A stretch of DNA of 64,000 nucleotides from Allgaiera indica (GTDB taxonomy: Bacteria > Pseudomonadota > Alphaproteobacteria > Rhodobacterales > Rhodobacteraceae), in contig NZ_FNOB01000005.1 of NCBI RefSeq assembly GCF_900106675.1, positions 157,046 through 221,045 of the forward strand, in the 5' to 3' direction. Position 1 is the first letter of the stretch. Each line of letters starts with the position of its first letter. A program made the translations under genes and the position numbers. Under the pieces are notes generated by a model. It did not search any database. It was not told the origin of the DNA and saw nothing but the letters and a program-made list of their open reading frames with translations. Positions 1-8,960 of this stretch are shown here, one piece after another.

Positions 1-373
1 CCTCGTGTTGCCCCCCACATAGGGCGGCAAAGGGGATTTGGCCAGAGCCGCCCCCGCGCGGGAGGCCGGCATGCAGGCGCCGGGCGACGCCTTCCCTGGG
101 TCCGGCGCCGGCCGGCCGGACGGGCCGATGCGCCCGATCCAGCGCCCTTTTCGCCACGCACGCGCAGCGGTGCCCGGCAGGCGCCCGCCCATCGCGACGG
201 GCAGGCGCGCAAAGGCCCAGTCACGGCGGCGGCCCAGTCACGGCGGCGGCGCAGGCACGGCGGCGGCGCAGGCAATCCCAACGCACCAGGGCGGCCCCAA
301 GGACGGCGACGCTTCCCGGCCCGGGGCGCCGCCCTACGGGTCGCGACCGCCCGGCCGGCCGGCGCAAGGCCGG
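1..373. other. Left-edge stretch without a supported gene
   Basis: This lies downstream of the minus-strand LysM gene. Open frames run through it only because of the high GC content, and none has a convincing start or a recognisable product. It holds an imperfect tandem repeat at about 214-273, in which units of roughly 17 bases built on 'cagtcacggcggcgg' occur about three times. No clear terminator was seen after the LysM gene. Confidence 0.4.
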
Positions 374-1810
374 TCAGGGCCTTGGCGGGACCGAGAAGAC
401 CTGACCGGGATAGATCAGGTTGGGGTCGCGGATCTGCCCCTTGTTGGCCGCGAAGACCTTCACATAAAGCAGCCCGTCGCCATAGTTGCGCTTGGCGATG
501 CCCCACAGCGTATAGCCGGGCTGCACGGTGATGATCTCGGCCCGCACGGCGGCGGAACTGCCTTCCGCCCCCGGCCCGCCGCCGCCCTGACCGCCGGATG
601 CCGCCTTGCCGCCCGGCGCGAGGGCCGCGGCCGCCAGCGCCGCCGGCGCCTCACGCTTGAAGGGCGTCTCGAACCGCGCAGTCACCTGGCCGCCGGGGTC
701 CAGCTGATCGGCGCGCAGCTTGTAAAGCCCCGCGCCAATTCCGCTTAGCTTGGCCGACCAGCTTCCATCGGCGCCGACCGGCGTCGTCGCGACCGACCTG
801 TTGTCCAGATAGATCCGAACCGTGTCGCCCTTCGCGCCCCGGCCGGTCAGCTCGACCTCGCCGTCCGCCCCGTAGGAGATCGCCGAAATCTCGACCTCGC
901 CCGCGGGCGCCGCGCCCAGACTGCCGCCCGATTGCAGCACCTTGACGCCGTCGCGCCCGGCCAGCAGCACCGTGGGCACCTGCGGCCCGGCGCCCAAGCC
1001 CACGGCCGGCGGCGGCGGCGGCGCCTGGCTCGCGGGCATGGATCGGGGGATCTGCGCGCCCTGCCCGGCCGAAGGCGCCTCGGCCACCGCCTCGGGGGCG
1101 GGCGGCGGCACCTGGGGTTCCGGCGTGGGCGACAGGATCACATCGCCGGACGAGGCCTGGGCCTTGCCGTTCTTGCCGGTGGCCTGCAACCGCATCACCC
1201 GCGGCTTGTCGGACTCGGGCAGCGAAAAGATCGACACGAAGCGCCCCTGGCGGTCGGCCGCGACCGAGGCCACCTGCTTGCCGCCCACCTCGATCCCCAC
1301 CTTGGCGCCGGGCGCGGCCCGGCCGGCCACCAGGGCCTCGCCGTTGGGGCTGACGCGGACCACGTCGAAGGACGGAACGTCGGGCGCAGCCGGCGCGGCC
1401 GGGGTCTTGGGCGCCGCCGGGGCCGGGGCCAGGGCCGCCGCGACGCCGGCTGTCTGCCCCGCCGCGCGCGTCTCGGACGGAGTCGCCCCGGGCACGGGCG
1501 CCGCCCCCGACGCGGCTTCGCCCGAGGTGCCATTCTGCGCCGTGCCGGCCGCCGGCTTGGCTGCCGCGGGCTGCGTCTTCGAAACGGCCGCGCCGCCTGT
1601 GCCCGGGGCGATACCCGTGCCAGCGCCAGCGCCCGCAGCCGTGCCGGATCCGCCGCCTTCGCCGCCGACCGGGCCTGCGGTCACGGCAACCTTCACCGGC
1701 TGCTGACGGGTCGCATACCACGCCCCGCCCAGCACCGCGGCGGCAACTACCGCAATCCCGGACACCAGGGCGGCCTTGCCACCCTTTCCCAGCTTGTCCC
1801 AGCCTGCCAT
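374..1810 (-). CDS. LysM domain protein with N-terminal membrane anchor
   Basis: The protein has 478 residues. A short cytoplasmic N-terminus is followed by one hydrophobic span (about residues 13-34), then a long Ala/Pro/Gly-rich linker. Two bacterial Ig-like modules follow (about 146-200 and 307-357). The C-terminal LysM domain (about 428-476) shows the typical order: GYTLWGIAKRNYGDG, then NPNLIYPGQ-like DPNLIYPGQVF. LysM domains bind peptidoglycan glycan chains, so the protein is probably anchored in the inner membrane and reaches into the periplasm to the cell wall. No catalytic domain is visible. Related Rhodobacteraceae proteins are annotated only as LysM peptidoglycan-binding proteins. 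The family call is secure; the cellular role is not. Confidence 0.85.
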   Translation of the reverse strand: MAGWDKLGKGGKAALVSGIAVVAAAVLGGAWYATRQQPVKVAVTAGPVGGEGGGSGTAAGAGAGTGIAPGTGGAAVSKTQPAAAKPAAGTAQNGTSGEAASGAAPVPGATPSETRAAGQTAGVAAALAPAPAAPKTPAAPAAPDVPSFDVVRVSPNGEALVAGRAAPGAKVGIEVGGKQVASVAADRQGRFVSIFSLPESDKPRVMRLQATGKNGKAQASSGDVILSPTPEPQVPPPAPEAVAEAPSAGQGAQIPRSMPASQAPPPPPAVGLGAGPQVPTVLLAGRDGVKVLQSGGSLGAAPAGEVEISAISYGADGEVELTGRGAKGDTVRIYLDNRSVATTPVGADGSWSAKLSGIGAGLYKLRADQLDPGGQVTARFETPFKREAPAALAAAALAPGGKAASGGQGGGGPGAEGSSAAVRAEIITVQPGYTLWGIAKRNYGDGLLYVKVFAANKGQIRDPNLIYPGQVFSVPPRP

Positions 1811-1912
1811 CCCAACTCCCCGTTGCGGGGCGCCTTTTCCCGGGCCCGCGCTTGAGTGACCATAGCAACCCCGATATCACGGGTCAAAGAAACCCTTCAC
1901 GCGGAAGTTCCC

Positions 1913-2470
1913 ATGCCCCGTCCGACCCGTTCGATCTGTGTCTTCTGCGGCTCGCGCAGCGGGACGCGCCCCGAATATGCGGCCCAGGCCCATGCCCTGG
2001 GCAGCCTGATCGCCGCCGAGAACTGGCGCCTCGTCTACGGCGCCGGCGATGTCGGGCTGATGGGCGAGGTCGCCCATGCCGCCCAGGCCGCGGGGGCGGA
2101 AACCTTCGGCGTCATCCCGGTGCATCTGCTGGGGGTCGAGCGCGGCAGCCGGGATCTGACCACCTTCATCGTGACCGAGGACATGCACGAGCGCAAGAAG
2201 GTGATGTTCATGAATTCCGACGCGGTGGTGGTGTTGCCCGGCGGCGCGGGATCGCTGGACGAATTCTTCGAGGTGCTGACCTGGCGCCAGCTGGGGCTAC
2301 ACGCGAAACCGATCCTGTTGCTGGACACCGAGGGCTACTGGCAGCCGCTGATGGGGCTGATCGACCATGTCATCGCCGAGGGCTTCGCCGATCCGGGCAT
2401 CCGCGATTACGTCACGCTGATCCCCGACATTCCGGCGCTGGCGGCGGCCCTGCGCGCCGCCCTGTCCTGA
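1913..2470 (+). CDS. LOG family (TIGR00730) Rossmann-fold nucleotide hydrolase
   Basis: The protein has 185 residues from the ATG chosen here. That start follows GGAAG at a normal distance and begins MPRPTRSICVFCGS, where the family normally starts. A GTG 57 bases upstream is in frame but less likely. LOG proteins are lysine-decarboxylase-like Rossmann enzymes that release the free base from nucleoside 5'-monophosphates (cytokinin riboside monophosphate phosphoribohydrolase activity). The VFCGSRSG start and the PGGAGSLDE motif are present, with Ser where many members have Thr in PGGxGTxxE. Its 3' end overlaps the convergent rarD gene by 64 bases. The true bacterial substrate is not evident. 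Confidence 0.85.
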   Translation: MPRPTRSICVFCGSRSGTRPEYAAQAHALGSLIAAENWRLVYGAGDVGLMGEVAHAAQAAGAETFGVIPVHLLGVERGSRDLTTFIVTEDMHERKKVMFMNSDAVVVLPGGAGSLDEFFEVLTWRQLGLHAKPILLLDTEGYWQPLMGLIDHVIAEGFADPGIRDYVTLIPDIPALAAALRAALS

Positions 2471-3339
2471 CGCAGCGCGGCGGCCGAATAGATCGCCAGC
2501 GCCGTCCAGATCAGCGCGAAGGCGATCAGGTGCCAACGCGTGAACGGCTCGGCGAAGACCAGAGTCGCCACCACGAATTGCAGCGTCGGGTTGATGTATT
2601 GCAACAGCCCCATCGTGGCCATGTTCACCCGCCGCGCGGCATAGGAAAACAGGATCAGCGGCCCGCCCGTCAGCACGCCCGAAAACGCCAGCAGCAGCGC
2701 GGTCCGCGCATCTGCGCCGAACACCGGCGCCGGCCCGCCCGGCCAAAGCCCCGCGCCCAGCCCCGCCAGATAGGCCAGCGCCAGCGGCGACAGCATCAGA
2801 ACCTCGGCGGTGACCGAGACCACCGGACCGGCATCGAGCCACTTCTTGATCAACCCGTAGCAGCCGAAACTGCCCGCCAGCGCAAGCGAGATCCACGGCG
2901 TGACCCCAAGCCCCAGCGCCAATACCAGCACCGCCGCCCCGGCCAGCGCGACCGCCAGCGCCTGGGCCATGCCGATGCGTTCGCGAAACACCACCACACC
3001 GATCAGCACGGCGACCAGCGGAAAGATGTAATAGCCCAGGCTGGCCTGCATCACATGGTTGATCTGCACCGAGAAGATGAACAGGAACCAGTTGGCCGAT
3101 ATCATCAGCGCGGCGGTCAGCGTGATCGCCGCGCGCCGCCCGCGCAGCAGCCGCGCCACCTGGCCCAGCCGACCCTGAAAGGCCAGCACCACGCCGAAGA
3201 ACAGCGCCGACCACAGCGTGCGATGCGCCAGTACCTCGATCGCCGGAAGACCGTCCAGCAAGCGGTAATAAAGCGCCGAAGCCCCCCAGAATGTACAGGC
3301 GGCGATCATCGCCAACACGCCTTTTCCCGCCTCGCTCAT
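2407..3339 (-). CDS. rarD: RarD-like EamA-family transporter
   Basis: This is a 310-residue integral membrane protein with about ten hydrophobic helices, arranged as two EamA/DMT repeats. It begins MSEAGKGVLAMIAACTFWG, and the WGAS and YYRLLD segments are typical of RarD. The upstream in-frame extension is Arg/Pro-rich and lacks a hydrophobic start, so the ATG at MSEAG was chosen. The drug/metabolite superfamily exports small molecules; RarD itself was named from a chloramphenicol-sensitivity context and its substrate is uncertain. The gene stands alone and converges with the LOG gene, with overlapping 3' ends. Confidence 0.85.
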   Translation of the reverse strand: MSEAGKGVLAMIAACTFWGASALYYRLLDGLPAIEVLAHRTLWSALFFGVVLAFQGRLGQVARLLRGRRAAITLTAALMISANWFLFIFSVQINHVMQASLGYYIFPLVAVLIGVVVFRERIGMAQALAVALAGAAVLVLALGLGVTPWISLALAGSFGCYGLIKKWLDAGPVVSVTAEVLMLSPLALAYLAGLGAGLWPGGPAPVFGADARTALLLAFSGVLTGGPLILFSYAARRVNMATMGLLQYINPTLQFVVATLVFAEPFTRWHLIAFALIWTALAIYSAAALRQDRAARRAAASAGMSGISVT

Positions 3340-3506
3340 CGTTTGCCCCCTGCTCTTGCGCAGGCCTGCTCTAGCCCTTCGCGGGGCGGAAGGTAAGGGG
3401 GCGCCGCACCGGACCGGCCGGCGCGGGCGTGGCGATGGCGCGCCACCGCCCCCAAGCCCCCGCGTCGGACTTTCGCCAGACCGGCAAGCCAAAAGAACCC
3501 CTGGCC

Positions 3507-3540
3507 CTTCACCTTGGCGCAAATACTCCGCGGGGGCCGC
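3507..3540 (+). repeat. Dispersed intergenic repeat, copy 1
   Basis: The core reads CTTCACCTTGGCGCAAATAC then TCCGCGGGGG. It matches the minus-strand copy near 46.1 kb most closely and shares the CAAATAC core with copies near 21.2, 33.8 and 41.2 kb. It lies in the 264-base gap between rarD and the VOC gene, where no gene was found. Confidence 0.5.
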
Positions 3541-3603
3541 CATGCGTCGCGTCATTGGTCCGAGCGACGATGGCGTCGGGGCAGCGCCCCCGCCGCCGCG
3601 GCC

Positions 3604-3990
3604 TTAGCTTGCCGGACGGTAGAGGCCGCAGATCTTGTTGCCGTCGGGGTCGCGGAAATAGCACAGCCACATCCCGTGCGGACGCTGGCCCGGCGGGGAT
3701 TCGATCGAGACGCCGCCATTGGCCACCGCGGCGTCGTGCAGCGCCTGCAGTTGCTCGGGCGAGCCGCATTTGAACGCGACCGTGCCGCCGTTGGCCACCG
3801 TCGCCGCATTGCCGTCGATCGGTTCGGTGACCGAGAAGGTGCTGCCGTCGTGGCGGTAGAACAGCCGCTGCTGACCGGTGGCGTTGGTATTGCGCGCGGG
3901 TTCCCCCGCGCCCAGCACCCCAAGCACCGCGTCGTAGAACGACTTGGACCGCTCGATGTCGTTGGTGCCGACCATGATGTGATTGAACAC
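3604..3990 (-). CDS. VOC (glyoxalase/bleomycin-resistance fold) protein
   Basis: The protein has 128 residues. The family's usual start, FNHIMVGTNDIERSKSFYD, is preceded by an in-frame GTG, with AAAGGA about eight bases upstream, so GTG is taken as the start. Vicinal-oxygen-chelate proteins consist of paired beta-alpha-beta-beta-beta modules and include glyoxalases, dioxygenases and resistance proteins. The N-terminal module (residues 1-55) and the C-terminal module ending in FRDPDGNKICGLYRP are visible. The single-domain size suggests a dimer. The substrate cannot be inferred. The next minus-strand gene downstream is far away, so this is probably a single-gene unit. Confidence 0.8.
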   Translation of the reverse strand: MFNHIMVGTNDIERSKSFYDAVLGVLGAGEPARNTNATGQQRLFYRHDGSTFSVTEPIDGNAATVANGGTVAFKCGSPEQLQALHDAAVANGGVSIESPPGQRPHGMWLCYFRDPDGNKICGLYRPAS

Positions 3991-4130
3991 TGCGTGTTTC
4001 CTTTTCGCTTCGGTATGACGTCCTGCGCCGGCGCCGGACGCTATCCGCGCCCCCCCGCGACCGCAATCGTGGCGCCGCACGGGGCCGGCCGGCGCCGATC
4101 ACGACCGCGTGCGCCCACAATGCCGCGCAC

Positions 4131-4159
4131 AACAAAAAGGCCGGGGAAAACCCCCGGCC
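4131..4159 (-). terminator. Intrinsic terminator of sodB
   Basis: An 8-bp perfect GC stem (GGCCGGGG/CCCCGGCC) with a short A-rich loop is followed, on the minus strand, by TTTTTGTT. It begins about 27 bases after the sodB stop codon. Confidence 0.75.
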
Positions 4160-4185
4160 CGTGCCGTTGAAACGTCGTCCTGGGA

Positions 4186-4785
4186 TCAGAGCCGCGAGGC
4201 CACGTTTTCCCAGTTCACCAAATTGTCGAGGAAGTTCGTCAGATACGCCGGGCGCTTGTTGCGGAAGTCGATATAGTAGGAATGCTCCCACACGTCGCAG
4301 CCCAGCAGCGCGGTCTGGCCAAAGCACAGCGGGTTCACGCCGTTTTCGGTCTTCGTCACCTTCAGGCTGCCGTCCGCGTCCTTCACCAGCCAGCACCAGC
4401 CCGAACCGAACTGGCCCGCGCCGGCGGCAGAGAATTCGTCCTTGAACTTCTGTACCGAGCCGAAGCTTTCGGTGATCGCACTCTCCAGCTCACCCGGCAT
4501 CGCCTGGCTGCCCGGGCCCATCATCTCCCAGAACTGGGTGTGATTCCAATGCTGCGAGGCGTTGTTGAAGATGCCGTTCTGCGCCACGGCGCCCTTCTGG
4601 TAGGTGCCCTTGACGACATCTTCCAGCGGCTTGCCTTCCCATTCCGTGCCGGCGATCAGCTTGTTGCCATTGTCCACATAGGCCTTGTGGTGCAGGTCGT
4701 GGTGGTATTCCAGCGTCTCCTTCGACATGCCGAAGGCGGCGAGCGCATCATGGGCGTAGGGAAGATCGGGGAGTTCGAAAGCCAT
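4186..4785 (-). CDS. sodB: Superoxide dismutase, iron type
   Basis: This 199-residue cytoplasmic enzyme dismutates superoxide to oxygen and hydrogen peroxide. The four metal ligands are visible: His28 (EYHHDLHH), His82 (WNHTQFW), Asp164 and His168 (DVWEHSYY). Gln78 in FNNASQHW sits where iron SODs carry the active-site Gln; manganese enzymes carry it in the C-terminal domain. This favours the Fe type, although cambialistic use cannot be excluded. It starts MAFELPDLPYAHDAL, as in typical SodB, and is monocistronic with its own terminator. About 195 bases upstream should hold the promoter; no obvious Fur box was recognised. Confidence 0.95.
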   Translation of the reverse strand: MAFELPDLPYAHDALAAFGMSKETLEYHHDLHHKAYVDNGNKLIAGTEWEGKPLEDVVKGTYQKGAVAQNGIFNNASQHWNHTQFWEMMGPGSQAMPGELESAITESFGSVQKFKDEFSAAGAGQFGSGWCWLVKDADGSLKVTKTENGVNPLCFGQTALLGCDVWEHSYYIDFRNKRPAYLTNFLDNLVNWENVASRL

Positions 4786-4979
4786 GGCTTTGTCCTTTCG
4801 CGCTTTGGTCAGGGTTCAGGTCTTGAGGGGAATAAGAGCGCGGATCGGTCCCACGTCAAGGGCCGATCGGCGGTGATGAGCGAAGCTTCGCGGGCGTTGC
4901 GCCCGACACTGCCGCCCGATACCGCCCTCCGGTACTGCAACTTGGCGCTCCCCCCGGTATTGCCCCTCCGGTGTGGCGC

Positions 4980-5387
4980 TCAGGGCGCGGGCTGCGGCCA
5001 GCACTGGCCGCGGGCGCGATAGGTGGTGCCCGCGCGCCCCGCCCGCGCGGTGATCGCCAGCGCGCCGTCGCGCAGCCGCGCGTCGTAGTGCAGCACCCGC
5101 GGCGCCGCGCCGGCGCGCTGCACGCCGTCCAGCCGCCAGCTCAGGCGCCAGCCCTGGCCCGCGCGCGCCAGCCTCGCCGCTACCGGACCGCCGGCATAGA
5201 ACCGGGTCAGCGGATCGGCCACCTGCGCGGTGCCGCGATCGGGGTCCAGGCGCAACACCAGCGGCCCCGCGATCGCGCCGCCGGGCGGCGCCTGCGTCAG
5301 CCCGCAACGATAGGTCGGCGGCGCCGCGCCCGCCGCCCCCGCCAGCAGCAAGGCGGCCAGCACGGCGGTCGGCGCCGCGCGGATCAC
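4980..5387 (-). CDS. Small secreted protein of unknown function
   Basis: The protein has 135 residues. A GTG start overlaps the soxG stop codon (GTGA), indicating translational coupling to the sarcosine oxidase operon. Residues 1-24 form a signal peptide (MIRAAPTAVLAALLLAGAAG, ending in an AAA-like site). The mature part has two cysteines, near its start (YRCGL) and near its end (GQCWP), that could form a disulfide. I do not recognise the family. The position suggests cotranscription with soxG, but a role in sarcosine metabolism is only guessed from that. Confidence 0.6.
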   Translation of the reverse strand: MIRAAPTAVLAALLLAGAAGAAPPTYRCGLTQAPPGGAIAGPLVLRLDPDRGTAQVADPLTRFYAGGPVAARLARAGQGWRLSWRLDGVQRAGAAPRVLHYDARLRDGALAITARAGRAGTTYRARGQCWPQPAP

Positions 5388-5953
5388 GCGAAGACCCCGA
5401 CCTCGCCGCCCGGCGCGGCGGCCGCCGTCAGCAGTCCCATCACATAGCCCGCGACCGATCGGAACGCGATCAGGGTGAATTCTTCCTCGCCGCTCATCCA
5501 GATCGCGGCCGCGACCTGGGCGGCGCGGGTGCGGCGCATCTCGCCCGGGCCGAAGGCGTCGGGGGCCAGATCCACGGGGCAAAGCTTGGCAAGAACCTCG
5601 CGCGCGCCGGCGCCCGACACGGTGAGGACCGCCCGCGCATCCGACACGTCGACCACCAGCGCATGTTCCCCCGCCAGCGCCTCGGTCAGCCGGGTCCGGA
5701 CGGCGGCAAGTTCGGCATGCGGCAGGATCAGCAACACTTCGTCGGGCGACATCCAGGCCAGGGAACGATCGCCCTCGGTCACGATGGCGCGGACCTTCGG
5801 CATCGCGACACCTACACTTGTTTTTACCGCATTTACAAATACTTGCGATGCAAAGTTGCCGCGCAGGGTGAGCATCCCGACGGGGCCTGCCTCCTGTACC
5901 TTGCAGAACCCCTGATACGCCGCGCCGCCCAAGGCCGAAACCGGTTCAGACAT
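5384..5953 (-). CDS. soxG: Sarcosine oxidase gamma subunit
   Basis: The protein has 189 residues and is the smallest folate-domain-like subunit of heterotetrameric sarcosine oxidase. That enzyme oxidatively demethylates sarcosine to glycine, with transfer of the one-carbon unit to tetrahydrofolate and release of hydrogen peroxide. It overlaps soxA by eight bases and the next gene by four. Characteristic segments are MLTLRGNF, WMSPDEVLLILP, VVDVSDAR and the C-terminal EEEFTLIAFRSVAGY. A short AT-rich patch (about 5810-5865) encodes the NFASQVFVNAVKTSVG part. No complete gene elements are missing. Confidence 0.92.
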   Translation of the reverse strand: MSEPVSALGGAAYQGFCKVQEAGPVGMLTLRGNFASQVFVNAVKTSVGVAMPKVRAIVTEGDRSLAWMSPDEVLLILPHAELAAVRTRLTEALAGEHALVVDVSDARAVLTVSGAGAREVLAKLCPVDLAPDAFGPGEMRRTRAAQVAAAIWMSGEEEFTLIAFRSVAGYVMGLLTAAAAPGGEVGVFA

Positions 5954-8900
5954 TCTGCTTCTCCCCTTGCTTGTCGTAGAAGACCGGATCGACGATCCGC
6001 GCCTTGATCACCGCGCCGCCGGGTTGGGGGAAGTCGATCACCTCGCCCATCCGTTCCGGCCCGCGCCGCACCAGCCCCATCGCGATCCCCTTGCGCAGCG
6101 TCGGTGACCAATAGGTCGAGGTCACCCGTCCTTGCGTGTTGCGCTGGCCATTGGCGTTCACCCCCTCGGCCGCCGCGTAAGAGCCGTCGGGCAACACCGT
6201 GCCGTCCAGCGTTTCCAGCCCCACCAGTTTCCAGCGGTCGGGCGACGACAGATAGCTGCGCTGCTGTCCCCGCTTGCCCAGGAAATCCTCTTTCTTCTTC
6301 GAGATCGCCCAGTCGAGGTTCAGATCCTGCGGCGTCACCGTGCCGTCGGTCTCGTCACCGATCATGACAAAGCCCTTCTCGGCGCGCATGATGTGCAGCG
6401 CCTCGGTGCCGTAGGGCGCGATGCCGAATTCCTGCCCCGCGTCGTGCAGCGCCCCCCACAGCGCGCGGCCCTGGCCCGCCGGCACCGCGATCTCATAGCT
6501 CAGTTCGCCCGAGAACGAGATCCGGAAGATCCGCACCGCGAAACCGCCCAGGTGGCCATCCTGCCATTCCATGAACTTGAAGTTCTCGGCGGAAACGTCC
6601 ATTCCGCCAAGCTTTTCCAGAACCGCGCGCGCCTTCGGGCCGACCACGGCAATCTGCGCGAATTGCTCGGTCAGGTTGGCGGTGTAGACCTTCCAGTCCC
6701 ACCATTCGCATTGCAGCCAATCCTCCATCCAGGCGTGGATGCGGTCGGCGCCGCCGCTGGTCGTGTGGCACAGCCAGCTGTCCTCGTCGATGCGCGCCAC
6801 CACGCCGTCATCCATCAGAAAGCCGTTTTCCGAACACATCAGCCCATAGCGGCACCTGCCCGGCTTCAGGTTGCTCATCATGTTGGTGTAGAGCATATCC
6901 AGAAAGCGCCCCGCGTCGGGCCCCTTGACCAGGATCTTGCCCAGCGTCGAGGCGTCCAGCAGCCCGACCTTTTCGCGCGTATTCAGCACCTCGCGGTTGA
7001 CGGCGGCGGATGTTGCCTCGCCCGGCTGGCGGTAGCAGAACGGGCGCCGCCAATGGCCGACGGGTTCCCATTCGACGCCGTGCGCGGCGTGCCAGTCGTG
7101 CATCGGCGTGCGGCGCAGCGGCTGGAAGATCTCGCCCCGCGCCTCGCCCGCCAGCGCGCCGATCGTCACCGGCGTGTAGGGCGGGCGGAAAGTGGTGGTG
7201 CCGACCTCTGGGATCGGCAGGTTAAGTGCGTTAGAAAGTGTCGCCAATCCGTTGATATTACTCAACTTACCCTGATCCGTTGCCATGCCGAGCGTGGTGT
7301 AGCGCTTGGTGTGCTCGACGCTTTCATAGCCCTCGCGCGCGGCAAGCTGCACGTCGGAAACCTTCACGTCGTTCTGGTAATCCAGCCACATCTTCATACG
7401 CAGATCCGGCCCGGCGCCCTGCGGCATGATCCATACCGGCAGAAGCGGCGCCTCGGCCTCGGCATGGGACTCGGGGGTGGCGGGGGCGCCGGCCTGCTTG
7501 CCCATCGCCGTCAGGGCCGCCTCGGCCGCCGCGGTCGCGTCGCCCATCACCTGGTCCGCCAGCAGCGCGCCGTTGGCGGAACCGGCGGCGAAGACGAAGC
7601 CGGTGCCATCCGCGCCCAGCGGCGGGCGCGCGGGATCGGGGCGGAACATCGCCGCGCCCTCGTCCCACACCAGCTTGCCGCCGCAATGCGACCACAGATG
7701 CACCACCGGCGACCAGCCGCCAGACATCGCCACGGCCTCGCAGGCGATTTCCTGTGTGACTGCGCCGCCCTCGCCAGCCTGGGGGCAAAGCTGCACACCG
7801 CTGACCCGCCCGCGGCCCTTGACGCCGGCCACGGCGGTGCCCGTCAGCACCGTGATCCCCGCGGCGCGCGCGGCTTCGGGCAGCGCGCCGCGCGCCTCGG
7901 GCCGGGCGTCGATCACCGCGGGCACCGCAAGCCCGGCCTGTTTCAGCGCGATCGCCGTGCGGTAGGCATCGTCGTTGTTGGTCACCACCACCGTGCGATC
8001 GCCCGGGCTGATCGCCCAGTTCACCACATAATCGCGAACCGCCGAGGCCAGCATCACGCCGGGCACGTCGTTGCCCGCGAAGGCCAGGGGCCGCTCGATC
8101 GCGCCCGTCGCGGTGACGATCCTGCCCGCCCGGATACGCCAGAGCCGGTGCTTGGGGCGCCCGTCGCCCGGCGTGTGATCGGCCACCTTCTCGTCGGCCA
8201 ACACATAGCCGTGATCATAGACCCCGGCCCCCGTCACTCGGGTCCGAACGGTGACATTCTCCATCCTTTCAAGGGCTTCGACGGCGTTCCTGATCCAGTC
8301 GTCGGCAGGTCTTCCATCGATCTGCACCCCATCCACCGGAGCGCGGCCACCCCAATGCGCGGTCTGTTCCAAGACCAGCACCCGCGCGCCCGCCGCCCCG
8401 GCCACCAGCGCCGCCTGCAGCCCGGCGATGCCGCCGCCGATCACCAGCACATCACAGAAGGCATAGAAATATTCATAGCGGTCGGCGTCGCGTTCCACCG
8501 GCGCGCGGCCCAGGCCCGCGGATTGGCGGATCAGCGGCTCGAACAGGTGTTTCCAGGCCGCGCGGGGGTGGATGAAGGTCTTGTAATAGAAACCCGCAGG
8601 CAGGAAGCGCGCCACCAGCCCGTTCAGCGCGCCGATGTCGAATTCAAGGCTGGGCCAATGGTTCTGGCTGGTGGCCGACAGCCCGTCGAACACCTCGGTC
8701 GTGGTGGTGCGCTGGTTCGGCTCCAGCCGAGAGCCCTGCCCGAGGTTGACCAGCGCATTGGGCTCCTCGACGCCCGCCGCCACCAGCCCGCGCGGGCGGT
8801 GGTACTTGAAGCTGCGACCCAGCAGCATCTGGTCCGCGCCCAGCAGCGCCGAGGCCAGCGTATCGCCCGAAAAGCCGCGCAACCGCTTGCCGTTGAAGGT

Positions 8901-8960
8901 GAATTCCAGCGCCTTCGTGCGGTCGATCAGGCGACCGCCAGAGGACAGACGGGTGCTCAT
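5946..8960 (-). CDS. soxA: Sarcosine oxidase alpha subunit
   Basis: This 1004-residue subunit contains the NAD+/FAD-type Rossmann part and the folate-binding domain. In order: an N-terminal Fer2-like region (about 15-100, with GRSFKYHRPRG), a dinucleotide-binding motif (VIGGGIAGLQAAL), a long NAD-binding oxidoreductase region with a second fold (VTATGAIERPL), and a C-terminal glycine-cleavage T-protein/aminomethyltransferase domain from about residue 600 (TTFRPPYTPV onward to the C-terminus). In the heterotetramer this subunit holds NAD+ and the folate site, where the methylene group is captured. The start ATG overlaps the soxD stop (ATGA). The in-frame extension upstream of this ATG runs through soxD and was rejected. 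Confidence 0.95.
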   Translation of the reverse strand: MSTRLSSGGRLIDRTKALEFTFNGKRLRGFSGDTLASALLGADQMLLGRSFKYHRPRGLVAAGVEEPNALVNLGQGSRLEPNQRTTTTEVFDGLSATSQNHWPSLEFDIGALNGLVARFLPAGFYYKTFIHPRAAWKHLFEPLIRQSAGLGRAPVERDADRYEYFYAFCDVLVIGGGIAGLQAALVAGAAGARVLVLEQTAHWGGRAPVDGVQIDGRPADDWIRNAVEALERMENVTVRTRVTGAGVYDHGYVLADEKVADHTPGDGRPKHRLWRIRAGRIVTATGAIERPLAFAGNDVPGVMLASAVRDYVVNWAISPGDRTVVVTNNDDAYRTAIALKQAGLAVPAVIDARPEARGALPEAARAAGITVLTGTAVAGVKGRGRVSGVQLCPQAGEGGAVTQEIACEAVAMSGGWSPVVHLWSHCGGKLVWDEGAAMFRPDPARPPLGADGTGFVFAAGSANGALLADQVMGDATAAAEAALTAMGKQAGAPATPESHAEAEAPLLPVWIMPQGAGPDLRMKMWLDYQNDVKVSDVQLAAREGYESVEHTKRYTTLGMATDQGKLSNINGLATLSNALNLPIPEVGTTTFRPPYTPVTIGALAGEARGEIFQPLRRTPMHDWHAAHGVEWEPVGHWRRPFCYRQPGEATSAAVNREVLNTREKVGLLDASTLGKILVKGPDAGRFLDMLYTNMMSNLKPGRCRYGLMCSENGFLMDDGVVARIDEDSWLCHTTSGGADRIHAWMEDWLQCEWWDWKVYTANLTEQFAQIAVVGPKARAVLEKLGGMDVSAENFKFMEWQDGHLGGFAVRIFRISFSGELSYEIAVPAGQGRALWGALHDAGQEFGIAPYGTEALHIMRAEKGFVMIGDETDGTVTPQDLNLDWAISKKKEDFLGKRGQQRSYLSSPDRWKLVGLETLDGTVLPDGSYAAAEGVNANGQRNTQGRVTSTYWSPTLRKGIAMGLVRRGPERMGEVIDFPQPGGAVIKARIVDPVFYDKQGEKQNV

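Noticed and set aside
214..273. Tandem repeat resembling a short CRISPR-like array
   Set aside because: Units are about 17 bases with no unique spacers; it is simple GC-rich repetition.
7200..7275. AT-rich patch with TTGATATTACTCAA resembling an Fnr box
   Set aside because: It is inside the soxA coding sequence and has a mismatch in the right half-site; the patch is explained by local codon choice.
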